A DNA stretch of 64,000 bases from Rhizobiales bacterium Ga0077537 (GTDB taxonomy: Bacteria > Pseudomonadota > Alphaproteobacteria > Rhizobiales > Hyphomicrobiaceae), in NCBI GenBank assembly GCA_001464955.1, contig LNEM01000024.1, positions 124,001 to 188,000 on the forward strand, read 5' to 3'. A program made the position numbers and the translations under genes. A model generated the notes under the pieces. That model searched no databases and was not told the origin of the DNA. It saw nothing but the letters and a program-made list of their open reading frames with translations. Position 1 is the first letter of the stretch. The number at the start of each line of letters is the position of its first letter. Of the stretch, positions 39,424 to 48,955 are shown piece by piece.

Positions 39424-40239
39424 TCAGGCGATGCGCGCGACGACGCGCCCGAGTTTTCCGAAATCGCCGACCGCCTCCGAGCCCTGCTCCACGTGCGCGA
39501 TACCGGTCATCGAACCGGTCGTGAGCACCTGCCCCTTGCCGATCGTGTGCCCGAGCCGCGTCACGTTGTTGACGAGCCACACGAGCGACGCCAGCGGATT
39601 GCCGAGGACCATCGCGCCCGTGCCCTCGACAACGGTCTTGCCGTCGACGACGAGCTTGGTCGCATGGGCCGGAAAATCGATACCCCGCCAGTCGGCGACC
39701 GGCGTCCCGAGCACGATCCCGCCGTTGAGTCCGCAGTCCGCGAGCGCTTCGCCGGCCGAGCCGAACGGCAACGCCTTGAACCGTGGCGTGATGATCTCCA
39801 TCGCCGGAATCATGGCCTCGACCGCATCGAGCACCTCGGCCTCGCTCCAGCCGCCCGTGCGCGGCCCGATCTCGCGCCCCATCCGGAAGGCGAACTCCAC
39901 CTCGACCGCGACGCTGCGCTTGCCGTTCTCCGCCGGCGGCCTGAGATCGTAGGTGGCAGCCGGCACGTCGGCCGGGCTCTGCATCACCGTCTTGGCGAAC
40001 ATCGGCCCGAGGAACGGTTCGTCGAGGCCGAATTTCTCCTGTACGGGCTTCGCCGTCGCCCCGGCCTTCCAGCCCGCGACCGTATCGTCCCAAAAGCCGA
40101 TGAAGGCGGCTTGCGCCTTGTAGCCTTCGGCGGGCGACTTCGGCCGGCAGGCCTCGGGGAGAGCAGCAATTGGTGTGCCGCTGCGACGTGCCTTGAGAAG
40201 CTCCGACGCGGCCGCTGCCGCCATGTCTGCCGTCATCAT
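39424..40239 (-). CDS. 2-keto-4-pentenoate hydratase-like (MhpD/fumarylacetoacetase-fold) protein
   Basis: A 271-aa hydratase-family protein. The metal-binding region has VEVEFAFRMGREIG with the two conserved acidic residues. The substrate strand is TPVADWRGIDFPAH, and the later GNPLASLVWLVN ... GQVLTTGSMTG matches the FAA-hydrolase fold. It could act in aromatic meta-cleavage (2-oxopent-4-enoate hydratase) or as a decarboxylase. ATG 40239 is followed by a second Met. The gene is divergent from the DUF2865 gene. Confidence 0.85.
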   Translation of the reverse strand: MMTADMAAAAASELLKARRSGTPIAALPEACRPKSPAEGYKAQAAFIGFWDDTVAGWKAGATAKPVQEKFGLDEPFLGPMFAKTVMQSPADVPAATYDLRPPAENGKRSVAVEVEFAFRMGREIGPRTGGWSEAEVLDAVEAMIPAMEIITPRFKALPFGSAGEALADCGLNGGIVLGTPVADWRGIDFPAHATKLVVDGKTVVEGTGAMVLGNPLASLVWLVNNVTRLGHTIGKGQVLTTGSMTGIAHVEQGSEAVGDFGKLGRVVARIA

Positions 40240-40372
40240 CTGAGTCTCCGGTTTGCGGGCCCCGCAGTGCTCTGCCGCCACGCGACTGGGGCCCTTTTCG
40301 GGCTCTGTCCACAACGGCGATCCGCAACAGCGGGAGTGTGAGTTGCCATGACCATGATGCTGCCGCATACGC

Positions 40373-41485
40373 ATGTCTAGCGTCCATCAGCGAATTGGGC
40401 GTGCATCGGCAGCACACGAGGCGACGAGAGTGGCAGCATCGGGCACCAGGCTCCGGGGAAGTCTCGGCATCGCCGCTCTGGCGTGTGTCGCGGCGGTGGC
40501 TGTCCACGGTTCGGTCGTGCCGCAGGCGTGGTCGCAGTCCGGCTGGTGGCCTTGGGCCAACGAGACCGCGCCGGCGCAGCGCCCTCCTCCGGTCCGTCGC
40601 GAGCCTCCGCCCGCATGGGGACAGCAACCACCAGCCCCGCCACGGCCCGGTGCGCCGTCTGCGACAGGACCTGCCGGCCAGCGCGGTCCCGTCTGCCTGC
40701 AGCTGGAGCAGCGCCTCGTCGACGAGCAGCGTCGCGGCAGCAGCACGCGCGAGCAGCTTCCCCAGATCGAGAACGACCTTCGCACGGCCGAGCGCACGCT
40801 TCGTCAGGCGGAAACACAGCTCGAGCGCTCGGACTGCTATGACTTCTTTTTGTTCTCCAAGTCGTTGCGCCGGACACGCCAGTGCATTGACCTCTCCAAC
40901 CAGTCCGAGGCCGCCCGCCGCCGGATGGGTGAACTGGACGCCCAGCGCCGCCAGCTGCTGGGCTCGCGCGAGCGCACCTATCAGGACGATCTGATCCGCG
41001 AACTCGCTCGCAATAATTGCGGCCCCCAGTATCAGCAGGAAGCCGCCCGCCGCGGACAGCAGAACCCGTTCTCGTCCCTCTGGCAGGATGAGGACACCGG
41101 CCCCACAGGCCGCGGCAATCAGTTCAACACCCTGCCGTTCGCGACCTACCGGACGGTCTGCGTGCGCCTCTGCGACGGCTACTACTTCCCCATCAGCTTC
41201 TCGACCCTCGAGAACCACTTCGCTCGTGATGTCGAAGCCTGCCAATCGAAATGCGCGGCCCCGGTCGAGCTCTACTTCCATCAGAACCCCGGCGGCTCCA
41301 TGGAGCAGGCCATGTCGGTTCGCGAGCGCAAGCCCTACACCAGCCTCAAGACGGCATTCAAATACCGCAAAGAGTACGTGGAGGGCTGTTCCTGCAAGCA
41401 GGCCGAGTACACGCCGTCGGCCGCCGACCAGGGGGACCGCAAGGCCGAAACAGCCCCCCCGCGCCCGGTCGCGCGCCGACCCTAA
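40373..41485 (+). CDS. secreted DUF2865 protein
   Basis: A 370-aa exported protein. An N-terminal hydrophobic signal (LGIAALACVAAVAVHGSVVP) is followed by a Pro-rich linker and a coiled-coil segment (about 105-190). The family core is TYRTVCVRLCDGYYFPISF, with cysteine pairs at VCVRLC and CQSKC. DUF2865 is a Rhizobiales family of unknown function, probably in the cell envelope. It is on the plus strand with no clear operon partner. Confidence 0.83.
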   Translation: MSSVHQRIGRASAAHEATRVAASGTRLRGSLGIAALACVAAVAVHGSVVPQAWSQSGWWPWANETAPAQRPPPVRREPPPAWGQQPPAPPRPGAPSATGPAGQRGPVCLQLEQRLVDEQRRGSSTREQLPQIENDLRTAERTLRQAETQLERSDCYDFFLFSKSLRRTRQCIDLSNQSEAARRRMGELDAQRRQLLGSRERTYQDDLIRELARNNCGPQYQQEAARRGQQNPFSSLWQDEDTGPTGRGNQFNTLPFATYRTVCVRLCDGYYFPISFSTLENHFARDVEACQSKCAAPVELYFHQNPGGSMEQAMSVRERKPYTSLKTAFKYRKEYVEGCSCKQAEYTPSAADQGDRKAETAPPRPVARRP

Positions 41486-41655
41486 GCCCCGCCCCGAGGG
41501 TTGCGCGAGCCTATCCATGCAATCCTTGATTGCTCGAGACTTGAAATCACTCAAAAAATGAGCAGTCGCCGGGTAATCCGTGCGCGCAGTGCCCGCTGAA
41601 TTCTGTTATCGTCAACGCCGATACATTGGATTCCTCTCTGAGCGGCGGATCAGTC

Positions 41656-42237
41656 ATGGCCACGCCACCGAGTCGTTCGCTAGGCACGCTGCCCATAGAG
41701 ATCGGCGCAGCCGGCCTTGATCACTGGTCCGAGATCCGTAGCCTCCACGCCAACGCGTTCCGGTATCTGACAGGCCCCTCGATGGAGCCGGCGAGCAACG
41801 CCGCGCTGCTCTCGATGATCTATGCCCCGGACTACACCGGCAGCCTCCAGTGCCAGGATCTTCAGATCGCCGATCATGACGGTCGCATCATCGGCACGGC
41901 CGGCTGGGTTCCTGCCGACGACTCGGGCGCGACGGCCCGCATCGTATCGGTCTACGTATCCCCCCTGTTCGGCCGTCTCGGCGTCGGCAGCCGACTCGTA
42001 GCGACCGTCGAGCAGAAGGCACGCGCCGCAGGCTTCCGTGGCTTCGCCGTGCGCTCGTTTCCGGCGACGACCGGCTTCTTCGAGGCTGTCGGCTACAGCC
42101 GCTCGTCGCAGGGCATTCAGGCCATCGGTACCGAGAACGGCATTCCCGTCGTGTTCATGCGCAAGCTCGATGCCGAACCAGGCGCCAAGTCACGCGATGA
42201 CTCGACGGCGAGCTCCGCCGATCCCGTGGCGCGCTGA
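41656..42237 (+). CDS. GNAT-family N-acetyltransferase
   Basis: A 193-aa acetyltransferase. Motif A is VSVYVSPLFGRLGVGSRLVATVEQ (acetyl-CoA site RLGVGSRL). It is followed by GFRGFAVRSFPATTGFFEAVGYSRS, typical of the C-terminal strand and helix. An earlier TTG (41626) is possible, but ATG 41656 is preferred. It converges on gltX with 20 bp between. Confidence 0.85.
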   Translation: MATPPSRSLGTLPIEIGAAGLDHWSEIRSLHANAFRYLTGPSMEPASNAALLSMIYAPDYTGSLQCQDLQIADHDGRIIGTAGWVPADDSGATARIVSVYVSPLFGRLGVGSRLVATVEQKARAAGFRGFAVRSFPATTGFFEAVGYSRSSQGIQAIGTENGIPVVFMRKLDAEPGAKSRDDSTASSADPVAR

Positions 42238-42257
42238 GCCGCGCCGAAGAGGCGCAG

Positions 42258-43628
42258 TCAGCCGGCCCGGCCCGCAAGTCGTTCCATGGCCCGCGCGCGT
42301 CCGATCAGCGGCAGCAGGGCCTTCAGCTCCGGCCCGGCCTCCTGCCCTGTGAGTGCGAGGCGCAGCGGATGGAAAAGTGCCCGCCCCTTCACGCCTGTCT
42401 GGGCGCGGATGGTGGCCGTCCAGGCGGCGAAGGTCGTGTCGTCGTAAGGCTCCGCCGGCAGGGCATCGAGCGCTGCAATAAGCACGTCCGGCGCTTCGAT
42501 CAATGGCTGGATCGGCCCCACTACGACCTTCCACCAGGGCTTTGCATCCTCCACCCTGAGAATGTTGCCTCTGACCGCCAGCCAGAACGCCTCACCGCCC
42601 CCGATGCCCATGGCCGCAAGCCGCTCCGAGACGGCCGCGAAGGGCAGTTGATGCAGATATTTCCCGTTGAGCGCGCGCAATTCCGCGATATCGAACCGTC
42701 CCGGTGAGCGCGACACCCGCTCCAGCTCGCAGTGCTCCGCCAGTGTCGCGAGATCGGGATAAACCGCGATCGCCTCCGGCGTACCGAGCAGCGCCGCGTG
42801 GCAGGCGACCGCCATCGGCTCGATGCCGTCATCCCTGAGGCTCTGGATCGAGAGCGCACCGAGCCGCTTCGAGAGCGCCTGTCCGTCGGCCGCCACAAGC
42901 AGGCTGTGATGCGCAAAGCGCGGCGGCGCGGCACCGAGCGCCTCGAAGATGTCGACCTGCACGCCAGTATTGGTCACGTGATCCTCGCCCCGGATGACGT
43001 GCGTGATGCCGAAATCGATGTCGTCCACGACACTCGTGAAGGTATAGAGCGGCGTGCCGTCCTCGCGCACCAGCACCGGATCGGACAGCGACCCGATGTC
43101 GACCGACTGATCGGACCGGATCAGATCCACCCAGTCGACCAGCGTCGGCATGGGCTGATCGCCACGGGCGGCCTCGGTATTGGAGAGACGGAACCGCCAG
43201 TGCGGCCGGCGTCCCTCCGCCTCGAGCCGCACCCGGTCGTCGGCGCTGAGCCTGAGCCCGGACCGGTCGTAGATCGGCGGCAGCCCGCGCGCCCGCTGTC
43301 TGGCGCGCTTGCGCTGGAGTTCGTCTTCGGTTTCGTAGCAGGCATAGAGCCGCCCCGAGGCCCGTAGCCGGTCGGCCATGTCGCCGTAGCGGCCCATCCG
43401 GTCCGACTGGCGCTCTTCCCGGACCCACGTGAGACCCAGCCACGCGAGATCGTCCCGTATCCCGTCCGCGAAGGCCTCCGTCGACCGCTCCCGGTCCGTG
43501 TCGTCGAGCCGCAGCAGGAACTGCCCGCCGTGCCGAGCCGCATAAAGCCAGTTGAGCAGCGCTGTCCGGATGTTGCCGATGTGGAGCCGCCCGGTGGGGC
43601 TCGGTGCGAAGCGGACGATGACAGTCAT
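42258..43628 (-). CDS. gltX: glutamyl-tRNA synthetase
   Basis: Class I synthetase of 456 aa. MTVIVRFAPSPTGRLHIGN carries the HIGH variant HIGN, and ALSKRLGALSIQSL is the KMSKS-type loop. The substrate region has VIRGEDHVTNTGVQVDIFEALG. At 456 aa it is shorter than canonical GluRS. Alphaproteobacteria often carry two gltX genes, and the shorter one can be specialised. Whether this is the second copy cannot be told from the window. ATG 43628 gives the conserved start. Confidence 0.93.
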   Translation of the reverse strand: MTVIVRFAPSPTGRLHIGNIRTALLNWLYAARHGGQFLLRLDDTDRERSTEAFADGIRDDLAWLGLTWVREERQSDRMGRYGDMADRLRASGRLYACYETEDELQRKRARQRARGLPPIYDRSGLRLSADDRVRLEAEGRRPHWRFRLSNTEAARGDQPMPTLVDWVDLIRSDQSVDIGSLSDPVLVREDGTPLYTFTSVVDDIDFGITHVIRGEDHVTNTGVQVDIFEALGAAPPRFAHHSLLVAADGQALSKRLGALSIQSLRDDGIEPMAVACHAALLGTPEAIAVYPDLATLAEHCELERVSRSPGRFDIAELRALNGKYLHQLPFAAVSERLAAMGIGGGEAFWLAVRGNILRVEDAKPWWKVVVGPIQPLIEAPDVLIAALDALPAEPYDDTTFAAWTATIRAQTGVKGRALFHPLRLALTGQEAGPELKALLPLIGRARAMERLAGRAG

Positions 43629-43712
43629 GCGGCGGGCGCTCCTGGCGAACGGTCGAGCCTCCGTATACACGGGCATCGCCCTTCCCGTCATGCCCGCGAC
43701 GCGGCAATCCCC

Positions 43713-44138
43713 TCAGCGCCGGAGCGTGCTCTCGAGTGCCGCAACCAGCCGTTGGCTCACGGCGGAACTGGCGCTCGTGAAGATCACGTCGCGGCCGTCG
43801 CCGAGCCGCAGCCGCACACGGTGCAGCACCAGCCGGTGACCGTTCCCGAGATCGCTCCACACCATCGCCGCGATACCGAGGAACAACGCGGCACCCGCCA
43901 GGAACCGTTGATCGAGAAGCCCCATCGCCACAGGAATGGCGAGCGCCGACCCTGCCGCCATGAACAGGGACATCGCGACAAGATGCCCACCGATGTTGAA
44001 TTCCGCCGCCGACCAGAACGTCCAGTCCCGGATGTCGGCCAGCGCGATCCACCGGCTTCCGACGCGGAGCACACCATTGCCAGACCTATCCGGCCATTCG
44101 ATGGACCACGGTTCCGGGATCGGATCGTTGCTTGGCAT
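43713..44138 (-). CDS. small membrane protein of unknown function (DUF6232-like)
   Basis: A 141-aa protein with two adjacent hydrophobic helices in the middle (about 52-92). A beta-rich N-terminus (GVLRVGSRWIALADIRDW) and a C-terminal strand region (VLHRVRLRLGDGRDVIF) flank them. The arrangement resembles the DUF6232 family, only by layout. It lies upstream of gltX on the same strand, separated by 84 bp. Function unknown. Confidence 0.65.
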   Translation of the reverse strand: MPSNDPIPEPWSIEWPDRSGNGVLRVGSRWIALADIRDWTFWSAAEFNIGGHLVAMSLFMAAGSALAIPVAMGLLDQRFLAGAALFLGIAAMVWSDLGNGHRLVLHRVRLRLGDGRDVIFTSASSAVSQRLVAALESTLRR

Positions 44139-44248
44139 GGGTATCGCCCGACAGAATGTTGGACGACACCCTAGTCTGCGCAGATTTCCCGGCCCCTAAC
44201 AGGAAACCTCGAACTCGATGCAAGACGCCCGCAGGCCACGTCACCCCG

Positions 44249-45994
44249 TCAGGACACGTCCCCGCCGTCGGCGCGCGGCATCACCATGGCGGGCGCGCTC
44301 CCGCTTGCGCCATAGCGCGGGGTCCGGGTGGCATCCTCGCGAAATTTATTGGTAATCGGATACCGCCGATCGCGCCCGAAACTCCGCGAGGAGATCTTGA
44401 CCCCCGGCGCGGCCTGCCGCCGCTTGTACTCGGCGAGATACAGCAGCCGCTCGATCCGCTTCACGGTCTCGACCGGATGCCCCCGGGCGACGATCGCGGC
44501 CAGAGGCATCTCGTTCTCGACGAGGCAGTTCAGGATGTCGTCGAGCACCTCGTAGGGCGGCAGAGAATCCTGGTCCTTCTGGTTCTCCCGGAGTTCCGCC
44601 GACGGCGCCTTGGTGATGATGTTCTCCGGAATGACCGTACCGCCCGGCCCCTTGCCGCCCTTCGGCACGTTCGCGTTGCGCCATTCGCAAAGCCGGTAGA
44701 CCTCCATCTTGTAGAGGTCCTTCACCGGATTGAACCCGCCGTTCATGTCGCCGTAGATCGTCGCGTAGCCGACCGACATCTCGCTCTTGTTGCCGGTTGT
44801 CAGCAGCATCGATCCGAGTTTGTTCGAGACCGCCATCAGCGTCGTCCCTCGCACGCGGCTCTGCACGTTCTCCTCGGTGATATCCCGGTTCCGGCCCCGG
44901 AACATCGGCTCGAGCATGCCGTAGATGCCTTCAACGGCCGGCGCGATGGGCACGGTGTCGTAGCGAATGCCGAGCGCCTTGGCGCATTTGGCGGCATCGT
45001 CGAGACTCTCGTTGGAGGTGAAGCGGTACGGCAGCATCACGGCATGCACGCGGTCCGGCCCGAGCGCATCAGCTGCCATGGCGGCGACCAGCGCCGAATC
45101 GACGCCCCCCGACAACCCGAGCACCACGCCCGGAAAGCCGTTCTTCTCGACATAGTCCCTGAGGCACAGCACGGCGGCATGATAGCCCGCCGCGTCGCCT
45201 TCCTCGATCAGCGCCTTCTCGCCGGCTCGGCACACCCAGCCGTCGGCCGTTCTGTCCCAAAGCGTCGCGACGATACGCTCCTCCCACGCCGGCATCTGCA
45301 CGGCGAGGCTGGCGTCGGAATTGAGCACGAACGACGCGCCGTCGAAGACGAGTTCGTCCTGCCCCCCGATCTGGTTCAGGTAGGCGAGCGGCAGGCCGCT
45401 CTCCGTCACCCGTGCGACCGCGATGTTGAGCCGGACGTCGGCCTTCCGCCAGTCGAACGGCGATCCGTTCGGCACCAGCAGGATCTCGGCCCCACACTCC
45501 GCGAGACACTCGACGACCTCGTCCTTCCAGATGTCCTCGCAGATCGGCACGCCGATCCTGACGCCACGGAAATTGATCGGCCCCGGCAGCGGCCCGGCGT
45601 CGAACACCCGCTTCTCGTCGAACGGGCCGTAGTTGGGGAGGTCGACCTTGTGCCTGACCGCCACCACCTGCCCGCCGTCGATCAGCGCCACCGAGTTGTA
45701 GACCTTGCCGTCCTCCGGCCAGACCGTGCCGACCAGCACGGCCGGGCCGTCGCCCATCGAACTGGCGAGGTCCTCGATCGTCTCCCGGCAGGCAGCCGCG
45801 AAGGCGGGCTTGCGCACCAGATCTTCCGGCGGATAGCCGCAGATGAAGAGTTCGGGAAACATCACGAGATCGGCGCCGAGCTTGGTCGCCTCGGCCCGCG
45901 CCTGCTCCAGCTTGGCCCTGTTACCGACGAGATCGCCGACCACAGGGTTGAGCTGCGCGAGCGCAATCGACAGGGTCTTGGGGCTGGGGCTCAT
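44249..45994 (-). CDS. nadE: glutamine-dependent NAD+ synthetase
   Basis: Makes NAD+ from nicotinate adenine dinucleotide with glutamine as ammonia donor. It has 581 aa. The N-terminal nitrilase-type amidase has the Glu (FPELFICGYPPEDL), Lys (RHKVDLPNYGPFDE) and Cys (GVPICEDIW) catalytic triad. The C-terminal ATP-pyrophosphatase domain has the P-loop LGLSGGVDSALVAAM (about residue 290), and TTGNKSEMSVGY with GDMNGGFNPVKDLYK in the NAD-synthase core. All active sites are present. Confidence 0.97.
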   Translation of the reverse strand: MSPSPKTLSIALAQLNPVVGDLVGNRAKLEQARAEATKLGADLVMFPELFICGYPPEDLVRKPAFAAACRETIEDLASSMGDGPAVLVGTVWPEDGKVYNSVALIDGGQVVAVRHKVDLPNYGPFDEKRVFDAGPLPGPINFRGVRIGVPICEDIWKDEVVECLAECGAEILLVPNGSPFDWRKADVRLNIAVARVTESGLPLAYLNQIGGQDELVFDGASFVLNSDASLAVQMPAWEERIVATLWDRTADGWVCRAGEKALIEEGDAAGYHAAVLCLRDYVEKNGFPGVVLGLSGGVDSALVAAMAADALGPDRVHAVMLPYRFTSNESLDDAAKCAKALGIRYDTVPIAPAVEGIYGMLEPMFRGRNRDITEENVQSRVRGTTLMAVSNKLGSMLLTTGNKSEMSVGYATIYGDMNGGFNPVKDLYKMEVYRLCEWRNANVPKGGKGPGGTVIPENIITKAPSAELRENQKDQDSLPPYEVLDDILNCLVENEMPLAAIVARGHPVETVKRIERLLYLAEYKRRQAAPGVKISSRSFGRDRRYPITNKFREDATRTPRYGASGSAPAMVMPRADGGDVS

Positions 45995-46074
45995 GGGCTC
46001 TCGGCGCTTTCGTGTTCCGGGTTGGCCTCACTCTAGCGGGCCGCGACAGCGAGGCAAGGCGACGCGTTCTCCCC

Positions 46075-47166
46075 TCAGCGCCGCTCCCGGTCGATCCGAA
46101 GCGCGCCCTCCTTTAACCGCGGGATGAGCTCACGCCCGAATTCCACCGTATCGCCGGCCGGATCGAACCCGCGCACGAGGAACGAGCCGACGCCCAGCCG
46201 GTAGTATTCGAGCAGCGCCTCCGCCACCTGCTCGGCTGTCCCGACGAAACAGCTCGTATTGCCGAGCGCGCCCGTCGCCCGCGTGATCGGCATCCAGAGC
46301 CGCGCGTCGTGGACGTCCTTTTCTGCCGCGAACCCCATCATGCGCCGTCCGGCGTTGTCGACGGCGTCTGTCGTTGCTTCCTGGCGGCTCCAGCCGCGTG
46401 CCGCCCCGCCCTCGATCTTGGCGAGGATCGCCCGCGCCTTTTCCCAGGCCTCGGCCTCCGTCGCCCCGAGGATCGGCCGCGCCGAGACGTTGAACCCGAT
46501 CTGCCGGCCGAACTTCGCCGCCCGCTCGCGCATCTCGGCGATCTTCTGGCGGGCCGCCGCGAGCGGCTCGGCATAGACGGCATAGGTGTCACAATGTTCG
46601 GCCCCCATGGCGAGCGCCCCTTCCGACGCCCCGCCGAACAGGATCTCGGGATGCGGCGACTGCACGGGCCTGACGTCCGACGCCGCGCCGGCGACGCGAT
46701 AGAACCGCCCCTCGAAGTCGAACGGCGCCGTTTCCGCCCACGCCCGCCGCATGAGCCCGAGATATTCGGCCGCCCGCTCGTAGCGCTCCGGCTTCGGCGA
46801 GAAATCGCCGTCGCCCCACTGTTCGGCGTCGGTCTTGCCGGTGATGATGTGGATGGCGATGCGCCCGCCCGTCAGCCGGTCGAATGTCGCGATCTTGCGC
46901 GCCATCAGCGTCGGCGCGACGAACCCCGGCCGGTGCGCGATGAGGAGCTTGATCCGCTCCGTGTGGTGCGCCGCATGCAGCGCCACGAGAAACCCTTCCG
47001 CCGACGACGACGAATACCCGACCAGCGCCATGTCGTAGCCGGCCGCCTGGTGCGCCCGCGCGCTCTCGACGACGTAGGCCGGATCGAGCGCGCCCTCGAT
47101 GATGATCAGTTGCGCATCGCTTTTCGGCGGCGTGACGCCGATCATGCCGACGACCCGGACGGGCAT
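46075..47166 (-). CDS. LLM-class flavin monooxygenase (SsuD-like)
   Basis: A luciferase-like FMNH2-dependent monooxygenase of 363 aa, closest in pattern to alkanesulfonate monooxygenase. It has LIAHRPGFVAPTLMARKIATFDRLTGGR with the conserved TLMARKIATFD. GGRIAIHIITGKTDAEQWGDGD and EILFGGASEGALAMGA are also SsuD-type. No ssuABC or flavin reductase gene is nearby. The substrate (a sulfonate, sulfone or other) is inference. Confidence 0.88.
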   Translation of the reverse strand: MPVRVVGMIGVTPPKSDAQLIIIEGALDPAYVVESARAHQAAGYDMALVGYSSSSAEGFLVALHAAHHTERIKLLIAHRPGFVAPTLMARKIATFDRLTGGRIAIHIITGKTDAEQWGDGDFSPKPERYERAAEYLGLMRRAWAETAPFDFEGRFYRVAGAASDVRPVQSPHPEILFGGASEGALAMGAEHCDTYAVYAEPLAAARQKIAEMRERAAKFGRQIGFNVSARPILGATEAEAWEKARAILAKIEGGAARGWSRQEATTDAVDNAGRRMMGFAAEKDVHDARLWMPITRATGALGNTSCFVGTAEQVAEALLEYYRLGVGSFLVRGFDPAGDTVEFGRELIPRLKEGALRIDRERR

Positions 47167-47520
47167 GGCAATTCCTCCAGTTTCCCTCTTGGCACGCTCG
47201 CAGGTGCCCGCCCGAGACGCAACCTCCCCCTCCCTTCATCGAGGGGTCCAGGGGCCTCGTGTTCCGGCTCCGACATTTGCTTTCCTTGGCAGCGAGGCAC
47301 CGAGCAAATGTCGGAGCCACAAGGAACACGAGCAAGCCCATGTATCTAGTGTAGCTTTTGCACCTGACGTTTGGAAATGAAGCCGTCCGCGAGCGTGGAC
47401 CAAACGTCAGGTGCGCTACACTAGGGCCCCTGGCCTTCCCTGCCCTTCTTCAAGCCTTGCCCCCACCGCCTCCCCACCGCACAATCGCCGCCGCGCCACA
47501 CCGCACCGGAGCCCCCCGCC
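47167..47520. other. intergenic region with two bulged inverted repeats
   Basis: A 354-bp gap between the divergent SsuD-like and VOC genes. The structured element at 47256-47424 fills half of it. Promoters for both genes are presumably in the flanks. No small gene was supported. Confidence 0.55.
47256..47424. repeat. composite element of two near-perfect inverted repeats with 4-nt bulges
   Basis: IR1 arms are 47256-47281 and 47303-47332. The right arm carries an extra TTGT (seen as ACAA in place). IR2 arms are 47346-47374 and 47400-47424, and share CTAGTGTAGC and CACCTGACGTTTGG; the left arm has four extra bases. CCAGGGGCC just outside the left end mirrors GGCCCCTGG just outside the right end. 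It is not a simple terminator. Confidence 0.7.
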
Positions 47521-48333
47521 ATGTTCGACGACATCCAGCACATCGGCTATCTGATCGACGACCTCGCGACGGGCATCGCGTGGTTCCGCAACACGTTCGG
47601 CGCCATCGACGCGGGCGGCACCGAGATGCAGAAGAGCCCGATGGTTCCCACTGGTGGCCGCAACGCGTTCGTCCGCTTCGGCGGCATCGAGGTGGAACTC
47701 ATGCAGCCGGGCGACACGAGCGGCCTACCACCGGGCCGCCTCGTCATGCATCACGTGGGCTGGGTCGTCTCGGACATCGCGGCGGCCGCCGCCAAATCCC
47801 GCGCGCGCGGCCTGCGCTTCCTCGCCGACGCGCCCTACACGAATCCCATGGGCCAGAAGGTCCACTACTACGACCCGGCCTCGACCAACGGCGTCTGGAT
47901 GCACCTGACCGAGGTCCCGCCGAAGCCGGCCGCCACCCCGGTCGCGCCGTGGATCTCGGCCCACGTCCATCCGGGCTATCTCGTCCCGAACCTCGAAGCA
48001 GCCATCGCCTGGTACGTGGAGAAGTTCGACGGCCGCCACATCGGCGGCGGCCCGTCGCGGCAGGGTGGCCGTATCGCCTTCGTCGATCTGGGCGGCACGC
48101 AGGTCGAACTGATCGAGCCGCCGACGCCGTCGAGCGTCGGCCCCGATCACGTCCTCGACCACATCGGCTACCGGACGCTATCGCTAGAAGCCGACCTCGC
48201 CGCCTACCGGGCGCGCGGCCTGTCGTTCATGACCGACGCGCCGGTCGTCAATCCGGTCGGCCAGACGCTGATCTACTTCGATCCGGCGTCGAGCCTCGGC
48301 ACCCGGATCCATCTGACGCAACTTCCGGGATAA
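47521..48333 (+). CDS. tandem VOC-fold (glyoxalase/dioxygenase superfamily) protein
   Basis: A 270-aa protein with two vicinal-oxygen-chelate modules. Module 1 is about residues 3-135, with IQHIGYLIDDLATGIAWFRNTFG and a second His in MHHVGWVVSD. Module 2 is 145-268, with AHVHPGYLVPNLEAAIAWYVEKFDG and LDHIGYRTLSLE. The paired His/Glu metal ligands suggest a metal-dependent lyase, epimerase or dioxygenase. The substrate is unknown. It is followed by DUF2322 after 41 bp. Confidence 0.85.
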   Translation: MFDDIQHIGYLIDDLATGIAWFRNTFGAIDAGGTEMQKSPMVPTGGRNAFVRFGGIEVELMQPGDTSGLPPGRLVMHHVGWVVSDIAAAAAKSRARGLRFLADAPYTNPMGQKVHYYDPASTNGVWMHLTEVPPKPAATPVAPWISAHVHPGYLVPNLEAAIAWYVEKFDGRHIGGGPSRQGGRIAFVDLGGTQVELIEPPTPSSVGPDHVLDHIGYRTLSLEADLAAYRARGLSFMTDAPVVNPVGQTLIYFDPASSLGTRIHLTQLPG

Positions 48334-48374
48334 TCACCCCATTCCCCACGAAGCCCCAGACATCGGACCTCGCC

Positions 48375-48701
48375 ATGGCCTTCGCCGACACCCTCAAGAC
48401 CCTCGCCGGGATCTCGCATCTCGCGGCCCTTCAGCTGATCGACGCTGACACCGGCGCGATTGTCGATACGCTCGAGAACAAGCCGGGCAAAAGCGGCTCG
48501 CTGGCGGTCTACAATCATCTGGCTGAGACATTCGGCGCGATTACGCCGGAGGCGGCGGCGCGCGGCCTCGAGCTTTTCGACGAGCACACGGCGGACGCCC
48601 GCGCCAATCCCGGCAAGCACCCGAATGTCGATCGGCTGACCGCACTCGTGGCCAGCGGCAAGACATTTCAGGTCAGACCCGTACCCGTTGCCACGACGTA
48701 G
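48375..48701 (+). CDS. DUF2322 family protein
   Basis: A 108-aa soluble protein. It matches the DUF2322 family pattern: ISHLAALQLIDADTGAIVDTLENKPGKSGSLAVYNHL is the conserved core and EHTADARANPGKHPNVDRL the second. The function of this family is unknown. It probably shares a transcript with the VOC protein. Confidence 0.78.
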   Translation: MAFADTLKTLAGISHLAALQLIDADTGAIVDTLENKPGKSGSLAVYNHLAETFGAITPEAAARGLELFDEHTADARANPGKHPNVDRLTALVASGKTFQVRPVPVATT

Positions 48702-48955
48702 TAAGGCAGTAGCCTGAGCACTGAAGCCGAGGGGATTCTGCAGGTTACCTTGCAAGCATGTCGTGGCGTCGATCTGTGTTCCACGATCGGCCATTAACGC
48801 CGTTGGTGGTCACGGGGTGGAAAGCAGGAGGACCGGCACACCCAGAGTCCGGGGGGAGTCTCGCCTGCCTGCGACGGCACGAGAAGGTGAGGAGCTAGGG
48901 GAAAACTTTTGGGAGCGGGAGAGGCGACGCCGCCTCCCCCTTTGTTGGAGCCGCG
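48702..48955. other. 254-bp intergenic stretch, no gene seen
   Basis: G-rich sequence after DUF2322 with a possible hairpin (GGGAGAGGC with GCCGCCTCCC, about 48920-48945) that could terminate the operon. No tRNA, tmRNA or other known RNA motif was seen. Confidence 0.4.

Noticed and set aside
39195-39524. Plus-strand frame upstream of cysS
   Set aside because: Antisense to the hydratase and cysS ends, with no domain pattern.
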